Source: Whitmania pigra
Taxonomy: Eukaryota; Annelida; Clitellata; Hirudinida; Haemopidae
Reading direction: 5' to 3'
NCBI GenBank assembly: GCA_021613335.1
Contig: JAJTWR010000374.1
Span: 525,001 to 589,000, forward strand
Length of the DNA stretch: 64,000 nt
Shown here: piece after piece, positions 33,960-47,800 of the stretch
Position numbering within the stretch: the stretch's first letter is position 1
How the letters are laid out: every line of letters starts with the position of its first letter
Translations under genes and position numbers: made by a program
The notes under the pieces: model-generated
Seen by the model: the letters and a program-made list of their open reading frames with translations, nothing else
What the model was told of the DNA's origin: nothing
Databases searched by the model: none

Positions 33960-36900
33960 ATGTCTCGGAGACGAATGAAAAGGTTGATGGCCAGGTGCTG
34001 CATTTTAGTTATTGCTGTAACAATTTATAGAAATTGGAACTCTTTCTTACTGGTAAGTTGTGGTTGCCAGGGCTGAATGTACACCAACACATCTGTCACT
34101 AAGTAGAAACTAATGACTTTAAGATGAAGCTCATTGTTGTTAATATTTTGTTGTCAATTTTAGACACTTGAGTGTGCCAAGCAATTGTAAGGCTCGTTGG
34201 AATGCATTAAAAAAGCTTGTTTAAACACACTAAGTATTTTACATTCCAATTACCTTCCAATTTTCAAAAATCTGTTTTTATGATGAAAAATATTTATAAG
34301 TTCTAGCTGAGAATGAATGAAACCTTATGACAGGAAAACAATTTTGAAATGACATTGCAAAATTATTTATTTTTTTTAATTTGTTGTGAGGTGTGAAGTT
34401 GTGATATGATATGTAAAGTTTTTTTGAATTATTTTGAATTAAACTAAATATATGTAATGGATGAATAATTATTTGCAATGCTCTCATTGTCATGCTTATG
34501 TTGTTCAATGCAATATTAATATTGGTTGCTTCCAGATTCTGAGTATCTTTCCCGAATGGCAAGAAGAAAATTTTCAATGGAGGGATAAATCACCTTTGTG
34601 GGTCTCGGAGAATTCATTTAAGCAAGGTGTCCAAAAGGTTGATGTACCTTTAATCCTTTGCTGTTTATTGAGATAGATTCATTATTTATGAGGACAAAAA
34701 TCATAATTATTTGCTAACTGTAAAGTTATGCAACATTTGTTAATGTAATAATTGTTCTATGTCCTATATTCTTCTCCATAGCATCTTAACAAAAATCATA
34801 AAGATTTGCCAACTTTAAAATTATTCAACATTTTTTATTCGACAAAAATCTCTTCTGTCTTAGATTTCTTCCATTTTGGATGAAATGCCAGTTCTTTATC
34901 CATCCAAGATTTTTACTTACACTGGATGGATCCAGAATCTTGACGTCTTTTACGACAGCAATCAGTGGAGTCAGAAACCGCTCGTAGTCCATGTCGTTCC
35001 ATTCTCTCACAATGATCCAGGTGCGGTGGTTAAAGCGGTTAAAATGGAAATTAAAATTTTAACCCTGTAATTTTTAGGAATTATAACTTCTTAAACGTTT
35101 TAAGACATTTTACGATCACAGATTGATCGCATCGACGTAATGATTTATTATTTTTTGTTTAAATGATTTTAAGGCTGGCTCAGCACCTACGAAGATTATT
35201 TTAGTTCGAGAACCAAGTACATTTTAGATGTTGCCATTTTCAAGTTGAATTTAAACAGCAACATGACCTTTGTTTGGTCTGAAATCTGCTATTTGAAAAA
35301 GTGGTACGAAATGATCAGTGATGCAGACAAGAAAATCTTCAGGAGGTTTTGATTTTTCAACCGATTCGATTGTTAAATGATTTTTAAACGACCAACCGTG
35401 CCGTCTTAGTGATCAATTAGTTTATTACAATATCTGTAATATACATTTATCAATTAGTTTATTACAATATCTGTAATATACATAAATCAACTAGTTAATT
35501 ACAATATCTGTAATATACATTTATCAACTAATTAATTACAATATCTGTAATACACATACATTAAACCTGTATTATATAAAACAACATTCGAACTCTGCAC
35601 TTTGTCACGGACAGATTGTTGAAGGAAGGAAGATTTGAAGTTTTGACGGGAGGAATGGTCATGCCAGACGAAGCGATCGTGCCTTATTATTCCTTCATCA
35701 ATGTTCTCACCCAGGGACACCTATGGCTTAAAAAGGAATTTAGTTAGTTTACATTTGGAATCATAATTAGATCAATTCTTATCTCTGGCTTAAAAACGAA
35801 TTTAGTTAGTTTACATTTAGAATCATATTTAGATAAATTCTTATTTCTGGCTTAAAAAGAATTTAGTTAGTTTACATTTAGAATTATAATTAGATCAATT
35901 CTTATCTCTGGCTTAAAAACGAATTTAGTTAGTTTACATTTAGAATCATATTTAGATAAATTCTTATTTCTGGCTTAAAAAGAATTTAGTTAGTTTACAT
36001 TTAGAATTATATTTAGATAAATTCTTATCTGATTTGTGTAGCAGGCAGATGATGGATTAAAGTTTTACATTAACGACATTTTTTCGTTAGTCGACAAATT
36101 TACAATGTAATTAAGTCAACAGTGAACCTCGTTAGTCTTACTTCCACAATAGCATGATGGCTACTTAATGATAGTTCCATATTTGCCCCTTTCATCTTGG
36201 ATGAATTTCGAGCACTTCGTCTCCATTCTTTGTAAAACAAAGATAATTTTCAGATCATTCGGTGGATACGTCTTGGTCTTTGGACTCTTTCGGTCATTCT
36301 TCCACTTACGCCCACGTGCTCCGCCTGAGTGGAATCAGGAAGGCTTTCGTACAAAGAACGCACTATGCTCTCAAGCAACATCTGGCGTTGAAAAAACAAG
36401 TGGAATTCTATTGGGTGCAACCTTGGGGTGACGATTTCTTTATTTACGTATTGAATAATTTGTTATGATGAATGTAATAAACAAATCATAATGTAATAAA
36501 TAAACCGAATAACAAATAAGTCTATTTATATATTTACCTCAGGCCTATAAAACTGTATAATAGTTGCATCTTAGTTTCAATACTATTGAAGTTTTAAGTT
36601 TAATTTGGCACGAATCTATTTTATGGTACGAATGACGTTTTACGGTTTAATTCTTTAAAACAATGATCAAATATTTGATAAGTTTTTATTATTCTTATCA
36701 GAAATTGCTAGCCATAATACCGGCCTGTTTACTCACATGAGTCCGTTCTTGTTTTATTCCCTCCTTTATTCCTGCGGACCGAACATTCACGTCTGCTGTC
36801 AGTTCGTCTTCTTCGGAAAGAAATGTTGGAAACGAGGAGAATATGCGCCCGCTGATAAAATAACGCCCGACAACCTTAGGGAGAAGTAATTTGTAATTCG

Positions 36901-37888
36901 TTATTAAAATTAATTAATTAATTGATTAATATTTATTAAGGAAAAGGAACGATATTCATTCGAGTATTTAAATTCTGAATTCAGAAATTATAGGAACACA
37001 TGCCTACGCTACATTACTTACGTGTTATAATATGCATACTTGATATATCTATTAAATATGCATAATTGCATACTTAATATATCTATTAAATATGCATAAT
37101 GATAATTTCATGAGCTTGATAAATTATGTCCCTGCGATTTGTTTGCATTTCCAGGTCGCTCGCACTGCTCGACATGTTGCGAAAGAAGGCACAGTTCGTG
37201 ACTCACGACAACGTTCTTCTCCTCGTCGGCGATGACTTCAGCTTCTACTCCATTTACACTTGGGACATCCAGTGGGAAAACATGCAGAAGATATTCGACT
37301 ATCTCAATGCAGATCCTACTTTTAGGATTCAGGTTGATGATTTGTTTATTTTCTGATTTTATGTTCGTAATGTTCGTACTTTTTTGTTAAATTGGTCCTT
37401 TTTTTAATTTATAAAGCTATTTAAAGATGTTTTCAGTTTTTTAATTTATGTTGTGAGGCTTGGTTAAAGTGTGATTTATTATTATGCATTTTTAAAAGTT
37501 AATGAATATGCATTAATAAATGCAACTGCACTCTCGATGATTCATTTGAATGTATTTTTGAGTTCTATGCAAATTTGAATCTATTAGTATTTCTTTGCAA
37601 CAATTTCTTAGATAAAATATTCAACGCTTGGGAGTTATTTGGATGCAGCTGAAAGCGAAATTGATGCCAGTAATAAGAAAGTGCCACAGTTTGAAGGGGA
37701 CTTCTTTCCTTACAGCGATCGAGGTGATCAATACTGGAGTGGTTATTACTCTACGAGACCAAAACTCAAGTCGCTAATTAGGAAAAGCCAGTCTAATCTG
37801 AGGTATATATTTATCATAAAATAAAAAATTATTTAACTAGTTAACGGGTGGAATCATTAAGTGTACCAACAACCAGCTTTTATTAGTA

Positions 37889-37939
<51 letters not shown>

Positions 37940-39135
37940 CATAATGATAATAAGACCGTAATAATATAATATGATAATATCATATGGTAACTTTGGTTAC
38001 GCTGATTTTTAAAAGAACTCTCACTAGATAAATGAATGAATTTATATTAGGTTGTTATTCGAGTGGAATAAAAGTAGTTAGTACAATAATAATATTTAAT
38101 TAAATAGTTACTAGGCAGACGCTTTACTTGTTAGTTAAATCAAAATCGCTCACGTGTTACGTATTCATCAGAAATGCTGAACTCCTTTTCGGACTCATCT
38201 CATCCCAGCATCTTTCCAATCAGTTTCCGATGTTGAATGATGCAGTGTTGCAATGTCAGGAGGAACTGTGGAAACTGCAGGATGATTTCTCAATTTACCA
38301 GGTGGCTTTGTATGGTGTAAATTTGTCTGCCTTTGTATGTATACATATGCGTGGATTTGAAAGCTTTTGTATCTACACGTATGCGTGGATTTGAAAGCTT
38401 TTGTATCTACACATATGCGTGGATTTGAAAGCTTTTGTATCTACACGTATGTGTGGATTTGCCTTCCTTTGTATGTATGTGTAATACGAAAGCTTTTTTT
38501 TATGTATATGTATGTTTACATTTGCATGCCTTTGTCTAGCTGTGTATGTGTAAATTTGTATGCATGTTTATGCATAAGCTTGTGTGTGATGACAACATTA
38601 GCCATAATCCCCAGCACCATGATACTATTACTGGCACTTCAAGATTAGAAGTCATCAGGGACACAGAGAATAAGTGAGTCTTTTGTTTGCTTTTTTTTTT
38701 TGGTGACGTTTGGCACTGACTTCCGTTGACTCGCTTCTCGACCGAACTCGTCAGGTTGTTGGATTTCCGTCGTTCTGTCGGTCGTTTCGTCGACGAATCG
38801 GTGAAGCTTCTTCAGCCTCCGATTGATGACAAGTTCTTCAACTTGGTTTGGTATCGGAATTGATTTCTAAAAAATTTGTTTAATTCGTGCTAGTTGATTT
38901 GTGAAGGATTTGTTTAACTTGTGCTAATTGATTTGTAAAACATTTGTTTAATTTGCTTGTTGATTTGATTTATGAATTATTTGTTTAATTTAAATATTTG
39001 TTTTAATACCTTTCAAAGCTCTATGGCTGTTAATTCATTTAGAAACATTCTCTCTAGATAAGAAGAAAAACAGGATTATTTGATGCCAAACAGGATGATG
39101 TATTGCACGTTCCTCAGTAAGTCTTAAAATCAATT

Positions 39136-39193
<58 letters not shown>

Positions 39194-39633
39194 TAACGAC
39201 TTTAAAAAAATCAATTTTATTAATAATAATGGCTGTAATAATAATGACAACGTTAATATTTATAATGATAATGGTAATACCAATAATGATAACGGTAATA
39301 CTAATAATGATAATGGTAATACTAATAATATTAATAACAGTTTTAAAAGCGATTGAAAATCATGAAAATGTCACGAACCTTAGGAAGGTACTCATCTTCA
39401 ACTCGTTGACTTCGAAAAGTTTTGAGGTGCTGAAGTTGTACGTCCAGAAGGACAGCGTTCACGTTCAAGACGAGCATCAAAAGCCGCTCGTTTGTCAGAC
39501 GAGTCCTGCTCTGGACAAGAATCTGACCTTCGTTGCTCGAGTATTCGAGGTAGTTGAGAGTTATTTGCGCATTAGCAATAGCAATAACAACAGCAACAGT
39601 AATAATAAGGTTAACAATAATAATAACAACAAC

Positions 39634-39691
<58 letters not shown>

Positions 39692-39889
39692 GTAATAATA
39701 ATAAGGTTGATAATAATTATAGTAATAATAATAATAACAAAAGCAATAATAGTAGCAATGATGTTAACGATAGCAAAAACGACAATAATAATAACAATAA
39801 GAATAATAATAAGGATGATAATAATAATAATAATAGTAATAATAATAAGGATGATATTAATAATAATAGTAATAATAATAATAATAATA

Positions 39890-39921
<32 letters not shown>

Positions 39922-42900
39922 GTAATAATAATAACAAAAGTAATAACAGTAGCAAAGACTATAACAATAACAACAATAGCAATGACAAAAAGTAATTTAT
40001 GCGCTCAACTACCTGCAGGCCATTATTACAGGTGTTCATTCAGGTCGTGTTGGAGCCATTAGGTCTGCACGAAATAAATCTTTTGGAAGCTGCACACGAC
40101 CAGGAAGGCTGCGTGAGAAGCAATGTTCAGACGACCTTCAACTCAAAGAGATCGTCATGGTGCGATGTTTTGACACTAGGATCTCGAAAAATGTCGTCGA
40201 TAAAATAAATTAATGTCCGAACGACACAATGCAACCAGTACTTTGAGTGACTTACAATGACTTACATTACGAAGTTATCAAACTAGTACAATGAAATGCA
40301 ATGACCTACATTACGAAATTATCAAACAGTACAAAACATGATATAGTCTCACTATTTTTATCTTCAGAATCTGTTGTTTAAAAATAACTTTCACCATTTA
40401 TTTAGGTTTTCTGACCGTCAGAAATCATTTGTTCTGAGCAATCCTTTCCTTGAAGTACATTTTGAAGCGGGAGTCATGAAGGTTATAATTGGCTGATGCT
40501 GTTGTGGTTGGTTGATTGATGTTGTTTTGATTGATTGATGTTCTTGTGGTTGGTTGATTGATGTTGTTGTGAAAGGTATTTGTGGGATGTATCTTGATGT
40601 ATTTCGACGTTTTAATTGTTGGTCGTTGTTGTTTTCCAGAAGGCATATCATTGAGATGAAATGTTACATGCTCTCAATAATTTTTCATTTTGAAAGTGAT
40701 AATCTTTGTCAAATTGCCTCAAAATGAGCTTCAATTTGGCTTTGTAATTTGGCTGAAGTTGGTAATGAAAGCCTTAAACATAATTTCAATGCCTTAAATT
40801 GCTAATCTTTACTTGAACAACGATTTCGTTCGACAGAAAGTCCTGAAAAAGTCTAGCAAGAAAGTGTACGACCTGCAAACAACATTTCTGGCTTACAGTT
40901 CGATCCCAAATTTGAATCCCTTTCAGGATAAAAGTGGAGCGTACATCTTCCTTCCGCCTGGAAAGCCTCAGGTGGGCGAATTGGGAATCGAGTGAGATTG
41001 CGGTTTGAAGGTGAAATGTTTCCGTGACATGCAGAGAGTGGCGATCGACGTGAGACGTGTCATCCTCGTCGAAGGAAACTTGAAATCGTTTCTCGTGGCG
41101 GAGTTGTCTCCTGAAGTTGTTCAAATCACTGAAATATTTCACTGCTGTGGTTCGCAACTAGTGCTGTTGTTGTTATTATTATTATTTATTATTATTATTT
41201 ATTATTATTATTAATAAATTATTATTATTATTATTATTATTGTATCTCTTTAAGATTGTAGGTACTTTTAATTACTGAAGCAACCGGTCATTAGTATTGA
41301 GGTTAAGATATTAATAGAGTGGATATTAGATATTAGGATTTAGATATTACTATAGTTAGTATTTTATTTTTTAATTTCTGCTTTACTTGCTTGTACAAGC
41401 AAATATACATTAAGGCATGGTTAATTAATAACCTTAACACTTCCTTAATTTAATTAATTAATAATTAATTAATTTTCATCATCTCAAGCACATGTTAAGG
41501 GCGTGGTTAATTAATAAACGTAACACTTCCTTAATTTATTTAATTAATAATTAATTAATTAATTGAATTCATCATCTCAGGATCTCTGGAAAAGAGCATC
41601 TTCCTGACAAACGTCGTCGACATAAGAAGGAAAGGAAACTACGAGATCTCGATGGTCCTCGGAACGTCCGCTCTTGATAATGATCACTTCTTCACCGACC
41701 TCAATGGCTATCAGGTGGTTGTCGTGGCAACTGCAAATACAAGTGCAGCATTGTGAAAATATTTAAACTATCATCATCATCACCATCATCACTGCCACCG
41801 TCATCATCATCGTCGTCGTCGTCATCGGCTGTTAAATGATTTTATTTCACTAATGCCGCTTAAAAGTGTTCGACAGTTTTAAAATCACAGTTTATCCAAT
41901 CGAACGAACAAAAAAAAAACTGTTTTGAGTTTAAAATGATTTGTTCATTAAGTCTAATTCAGTTAACTTATTAAAAATCTGATACGATACAGATGGTGAA
42001 ACGAAGGTGGAGGAGTAAATTTGGCATCCAGGGCAACTTCTATCCCATGACGAACCTCGCCTTCATCGAGGACGGCAAAACTCGACTGAGTCTCGCGTCC
42101 GATCAGTGCCACAGTATCACGGGCGCCAAAAAAGGTGTTGTTGTTGTTGTTGCGTTCGCTTGTCGCACGCTCGACGAATTTCTCGAGCGACCTGCGTCAT
42201 CGTCATCATCATCACTACCACCATCATCATCGCCAACATCATCATCATCATCACTGCCACCGTCATCATCACCAACATCATCATAACTGCCACCATCATC
42301 ATAGCCAACATCATCATCACTACCACCATCGTCATCATCATCATCATCATCTTGCTTGACCATTTGATCTCGCAGGTCAGCTGGAGGTCATGCTTGATCG
42401 TCGCCTCCTTCAGGATGACTGGAGAGGACTGAAGGAGAACGTCACGGACAACGTTCCGGTTGAAAGCACATTTGCAATCAGTTTTGAAAATGTCAGAAGT
42501 CGGACTCCTTTGGATGTAAGATTGCAGGACGTTTGCGAGTGATAATCCAGTGCAATCTTATTAAACTATCTTCACAATTATTACCAAATGTTAATAATAA
42601 TAATAATAATAGTAGTAATGATATTAATAATAATAGTAATAACATTAATAGTGAAATAACCCGGGGTCCGCAAATAAGTAAGTTAACTAACAAGTTTATT
42701 AGAGCAGGTATTCAGTTAACGGAACTGAATAATAGAAGTTAAGTGTTTAAGAAATTGAGGTACTTAAGGATGCAAATGGATATTTGGGCTTCTAAGTTGT
42801 CTTGATTCTCGTTGTTTGTCAGGTGATTATCGAGAATGCTTTTTTGTAGCAAAAATAGATCCCTCGTGCCCGAAAAAGATGCCAAATATAATTAAGTATA

Positions 42901-43862
42901 AATTTAATTATATTAGCAATATAAACTTAATTAATTTCCAAAAATCTAAGTTTACAACAATAGTAATAATAATAATAATAATAGTTATAATAACATGTTT
43001 ATTTATAAACTGTCAGGTGTGCTCGGCGTTAAAAGTGAAATACGATTAAACTATCTTCAGAGCAACGTTCCGAAGCCGTCCGCATTGGCACTTGACAACA
43101 CTTTGAGACTCACCGACCCTCTGCTGGTTTTGAAGGAACCCGGCCTCAATGTGACCTTGAAATTGCTCGGTTCAAGCGTCGAACTGCCCTGCGGAGTTTT
43201 CTTGGTGTCGTGGAGGACGTTGACGTCGAACGCGTCGAAGCAGGAATTTATGATTACGCTCCATTATTACGGCCTCGAATCCAACGTTTACGACGGGAAG
43301 GAACCTCAAGATTGCTTTTCGGAGACTGTCACCGTCAGTTCCACTTAGCTAGGCTTTGAATGGCATCTTTCGAGAAAATATTTTCTGATCTTTAGATGGC
43401 TTTATGTATCTTTATTTATGAATAGGATGCAAAAGCACTTTATAATCCAGCTATCGTTTATACGTCGCCCGCAAAACTTGGGCGCTCACTGGTTGTACAG
43501 GCTGGGTTTCGAACACGACACACTGTGACTGTTTGGGATCATCCCGTCATGCAGGAAAGCAACTCTTACGAACAAAGTGAATTGAAAGATAATAGTATTA
43601 ATGAATTAATTTACGACTCACGTAATTTATGGTTTATAATTTATTATAATTTATGATTGAAGTTTCATTTCGCACTTATTTAAATTTTGTTTTGCATTCA
43701 TGTTTAAAGTTGCATGCATCACTCTTCCTAAATGGCTACATCGAAGCTGAACTCTACGAAATGAATCTTACCGGATCTCAAATCAAAGCGAAAATTCATT
43801 CCAATTTCTTGAAAATCAGTCCCATGGAGCTCAAGACTTGGCTTTTCATTGTCTGGACTTGA
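33960..43862 (+). CDS. MAN2A: Golgi alpha-mannosidase II (GH38)
   Basis: The enzyme trims two mannoses from GlcNAcMan5GlcNAc2 N-glycans in the medial Golgi. Exons: 33960-34052, 34536-34637, 34864-35020, 35174-35345, 35615-35742, 36254-36427, 36702-36885, 37155-37332, 37612-37802, 38172-38301, 38579-38673, 38755-38845, 39058-39116, 39384-39549, 40044-about 40190, 40406-40481, 40837-40971, 41035-41149, 41581-41714, 41993-42134, 42376-42515, 43061-43333, 43710-43862. About 1080 aa (human 1144). The first exon encodes a basic tail and a signal anchor (CCILVIAVTI), a type II topology. Zinc-site HNDPGW is at 114-119 and the nucleophile region LDSFGHSST holds D228. The 112-residue spacing of D116 and D228 equals Drosophila D92-D204. 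QHHDTITGT matches the conserved HHD loop. The end of exon 15 is uncertain. Man2a1 versus Man2a2 orthology cannot be decided. Confidence 0.94.
35400..35565. repeat. ~50-base minisatellite in MAN2A intron 4
   Basis: Four copies of ATCAACTAGTTTATTACAAT-type units containing ATCTGTAATATACAT. They lie between exons 4 and 5. Confidence 0.85.
35725..36035 (+). repeat. 61-62 base tandem repeat copying the end of MAN2A exon 5 and its donor
   Basis: GGCTTAAAAAGGAATTTA|GTTAGT, the exon end plus donor, is repeated five times with intervening TTTACATTTAGAATCATATT. Each copy keeps TTTAGTTAGT. Copies alternate between two subtypes (AAAAACG/AAAAAG), suggesting duplication of a dimer. Confidence 0.88.
37890..37940. 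repeat. (AAT)n in MAN2A intron 9
   Basis: Short pure AAT array between exons 9 and 10. Confidence 0.9.
38325..38560. repeat. Minisatellite in MAN2A intron 10
   Basis: Units of about 43 bases (GCGTGGATTTGAAAGCTTTTG, then TATCTACACGTAT), four good copies decaying into TGTATG-type repeats. Shadow frames across it are not coding. Confidence 0.85.
39137..39190. repeat. (AAT)n in MAN2A intron 13
   Basis: Pure AAT array followed by degenerate GATAATGGTAATACTAATAA units to about 39335. Confidence 0.9.
39575..39990. repeat. Degenerate (AAT)n, about 400 bases, in MAN2A intron 14
   Basis: AAT with AAC, AGT and GAT variants. The frame stays open for hundreds of bases as an Asn/Ser-rich stretch that joins onto exon 14 in the raw frame. 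The strong donor at 39550 and homology indicate it is intronic. Confidence 0.9.
41162..41248. repeat. (ATT)n in MAN2A intron 18
   Basis: ATT triplets with phase slips soon after exon 18. Confidence 0.9.
41405..41582 (+). repeat. ~97-base duplication reaching the MAN2A exon 19 acceptor
   Basis: Two copies of a segment from GTGGTTAATTAATAA or ATGGTTAATTAATAA to CATCATCTCA. The second ends as the real acceptor CATCATCTCAG|GA; the first ends CATCATCTCAAG, which also contains an AG. Confidence 0.7.
42190..42355. repeat. (ATC)n / ACCACC repeat in MAN2A intron 20
   Basis: ATC and CACCATC triplets just before exon 21, giving Asp/Gly and Ser/Pro shadow frames. A separate ATC run lies at about 41770-41825. 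Confidence 0.9.
43430..43575 (-). mobile_element. tRNA-derived SINE copy in last MAN2A intron
   Basis: It shares ACAGGCTGGGTTTCGAACAC, the complement of a B-box block, and flanking CGACACAC with the SINE at 27.4 kb. The head (A-box side) is degraded. Limits are approximate. Confidence 0.6.
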
Positions 43863-44801
43863 TTTAGAATTTTTTTTATCATAATGATTAATAATTAATT
43901 AAGTATTTATAAGTGATTATTACTTAATGAAGTAGTCTATTGTATCACATAACTTTAAACCTTACATAGTTTATATTGTATTACCAGTTTCCAGTGTATT
44001 ATTTTTATTCAAATTTTATTAAACTTTCGACTTACTAGTTGTCTGCTGTTAATGAGTTTCATTTTCACTAGGAATTTATCATAAATTATTCAAAATTCGC
44101 ATTTTTCGTTGTTGTTTCGTTGTGGCACATTCTTTGAATGTTTTTGTGCTCTTGCTTATACGCTGTTCTGACTTCTGTAAATCAAATTGATAAAATCTAA
44201 AAAGTGTTCTTAATTTTAAACATTTTAAAGGGAAGGTTCATTAATGGAATTTAGATACCAACAGTATTTGAGTGGCCTGCGTATGATATAAGCTGAAATA
44301 AGCTGAAGTTGTCTTGTGCGTTAAGATAAAATTGTACTTCGTATCGCCTTGCATATGCAAGCAGGGCAACTAAGAGATTTCAGGCCCCTATGTTAATGTA
44401 GTAAAGAAAAAGCAAAAGAATCTAAGATTCGTGTAAAAATTACATTACCATGGGCACTTCCCCACTGCCTATCCAGCCTCCCTACCCTTCACAGTGACTG
44501 GATGTGATGGCAGACAAAGCATTTTAAAGCGGAGTAAGAACTTTAACTTTTCTTCATGAACCTGAGAGACATGGACATTATTTTAAAATCATGTTTATAG
44601 AGGAAGAATAGTTAAAATGTCAATCAAATGCAATTTTATAGTTTTTAAATAAAAAATTCAACAACTTGTCCAAACAAGTTGATTATTTCTTAGAAGTTTT
44701 CATTTTTATCCATCTTAAAGGTTCAAAGTCATTCACTTTTAAATGTGGTCAGCCCTATAGCCGTCGATTTGTTTTCGATAGATTGTGATGAACGAACAGG
44801 C
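43863..44801. other. Intergenic MAN2A-TMEM94
   Basis: About 940 bases with the mannosidase 3' UTR and the presumed TMEM94 promoter and 5' UTR. A perfect palindrome TTGCATATGCAA lies near 44352. The frame upstream of the TMEM94 start stays open back to a stop near 44691, so a spliced upstream start is possible. Confidence 0.4.
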
Positions 44802-47800
44802 ATGTTGAGTGGTCATAACACTAAAGATGCTTTGCGGATTTTACACGATGAACTGAAAGCACATCTTGACAATTTTGTCTACAAAAGAAAAGGTTTTTAC
44901 ATCTCGCACCTAGCCACATTTGACCACCGTGCAAAGCACACGATTTTTAACTGGATCAGTGGTCTTTACTTAATAGTATTTAGCTTCTTATTAGCAACGT
45001 CATTTTCCTTTCAAAGCTTCAGGTCAGTGGCAACAATTAATTAGTTGGAACAGTTAATATATCAATGGCCATCGTATGCAGAATTTTCATCACAGCAAAA
45101 CTGATATCTAACGAAGGAAGGCGAGATTATTTAATAATATATTTTCTTTTTATCTGTTCATTTCAGGGATGGTTGGTTATTGGCAGAGTTGATTATTCTC
45201 CTTTTTTCCCTTCTGGTTAACATTGTCTTTAGTCTCTACGAGGAACATCTAAAACTTCAAGAACCTGTGAATAAAGCTAACAAGTTTCTTCTCGAGTTGG
45301 CAGGTTTATATAAATATATAATAAAACGTTCTTGATGTCTTTTAAAATAATAAAGTCGAATTAGAAAAGAATTTTATCAATTTTGGAGGTTACACATTTA
45401 AATATTTTAAGAATTGAACTAAAATCACTATTGCTTCCTATAGTAACATCTTAAATTAATTATCATTAAACAAGACATTAATAAGTGATTTAATTTAATA
45501 CTTTATCAAACTACCATTGCCCAAAGCCTCAACGCTTTTGAGGAATTTATTATCCCGCTCCAACAGATTGTTCGCGAAAGCAGACGTGGTCAGCCGAGAA
45601 CTACATAAACCTGAACTGCCCAATTTCTCAGTGCATCTCCCTGCAATGGACCATCAGGGACTCTCGGGTCATAAACCTGCCCTGCTCGATGCTAGTGGAG
45701 GGGGACGTCGTCCTCCTCAGGCCGGGGCAAAACGTGCCCGCGAGATGCTGCTCCATTAAGGTCGCTTTCTAGTCGAAATCAAGCATTTCGTGTTATCGTT
45801 TATTAATAAATGTTATGAAAAAACAGCAGTTAACAGTTTTCGTTAGAAGGTATTATAATTATTACGACAACATTGTAACCTATCACACAACTTTAAACCT
45901 TATCATTCGGCTACAGAATTTATGTCGTACTACCAGTTTCAATTCATACTTTTCCTACCTTATTATATTATAATTATTAAAACAACATTGTAACCTATTT
46001 ATTCCAGAATTACTCGAGGGAAAAAGAGCACCTGACGACCCTGGAGAGGGACGAGGTGTTCAATCCCCCCCATAGTTTCAAGGGTCTCGACGGGTCGAAC
46101 AACTTGTCCTCGTGCAACCCGCTTCAGTCTCAACCTTACATTCTTCTCGAGACTCCGTTCATCTCCGCTTTTGAGTGAGATTTTGATTAATTATTCGTTT
46201 AACGATGCAACTAACTATAATTGATTATTGTCAATATTAATTACGATCAATCTGTTGTGGTGTGATTAACGATTAATCGGCGCTCGTTCGCAAACCTTCG
46301 CTCGTTCACAAACCCTCATCATAAATTTGTCCAAACGATCATTTTTGTCTTGCGTAGATTGGGTTACAATGTTGATTTTTTTCCATGCAGATTGTTTTTG
46401 AAAAATTCAACTCAAAAACCTGCAGGCGCACTGGACAAGGAAACGTACAACATTTATTCTGTTTTCTGTGAACGAAAGATCATTCCTGCTTTATTGGTTA
46501 CATACTTTATTGGTTAATTTGGAGTTTAATTATTTAATTTTTGAGATTAATTATTCAATTTTGAGATTAATTATTCAACTTTGGAAATTAATTATTCAAT
46601 TTTTTTGAAGCAGAGAATGTGAGAAAATGTGATAAATTGCAGATTTTCATGTTATTTGTGAACACCTTGAGGTATTTGTTCTTCAAAGAAGTGGTTGGGA
46701 CGTGGATGGACACGATTGTCGTGCTTCAAGTAAGTTGAACAATTTCTTATTGTTGAGGTTGTTGCTATTATGGTTGCATTCAATTCATGTGGCACCTTGT
46801 ATAAATACAATAATATTTAATGATTTTAATAGTACATATTTTATATTTTAATAATAATTTTAATAATACATATTTTATTTGCACAATATTTTTATTTATT
46901 TTCAGATCCAAGCAGTTTTTCCTCTTCTCGCAGTTTCCTTTCCAGTGTCGTGGAAACTTTTGAATCTGTTTGGATCGACCAGAGTGCTTCTGGAATTTGA
47001 GGATTTGAACAAAACTGGAGATTCCAAAGAAATTGTTGTTGTTGTTGTTGTTTACAACATTTGTTTCCTGCTTCAACAAATCAACTAAAAATACAATTCA
47101 ACGTTTACAGTCGCAACCGAATTCCTTGAAGTCGTGCAAACGTGTCGTCGCCAATTTCATCGACTTGTTGCTCGGGGAGTCCGAGAACCTGCCCAGGACG
47201 TCGAACATCCTCCAGTCGCTCGGGAACCTAACAGTTGGTTGATTACGAGTTTTTAAAATGCAAAATGATCATTTTTAATTAATTCATTTTTAAATTATCC
47301 ATTTTTAAATTATCCATTTTAAATTATCCATTTTTAATCCATTTCTAAATTATCTATTTTTAATTCATTTTTAATCCTTTTTTAAATTATCAATTTTTAA
47401 ATGATCTATTTTAATCCATTTTTAATCCATTTCAGTCATTCTGCTGCGTCGACAAAAAAGGCATCCTGTCCTGGCCGAACCCTTCGGCGGAGAAGTTGTT
47501 TTTCCTGACGAAGAACAAACCCGCACTCAAATCGCCCGATTCCTTCATCCACCACAACGCTGTCAACCTCACACAGATTCTCAGCAAAAATCAGAAACTC
47601 GAAGGTTCACAGAGGATGACACGATGTTGTGATGCGACCGTGTTAATTCTGAATAAATTATTAATTCATGATAAATTAATTTAATAATAAAAATGTTAAT
47701 TCATAACGAGTTATTGTTAATTTGTTTAAAATAATCTTTCAATTTTGGATTTCTAGAATCTTGTTCGACGTGTCAAGTTCTAAATCTCACTCAAGATACC

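Noticed and set aside
38367..38648. 93-codon ORF rich in Cys/Val/Tyr
   Set aside because: Mostly the intronic minisatellite. Only the end (QHHDTITGT) is real and belongs to MAN2A exon 11.
39190..40062. 290-codon ORF containing MAN2A exon 14
   Set aside because: The exon part is real but the remainder is the (AAT)n intron read through. The strong donor at 39550 and homology define the end.
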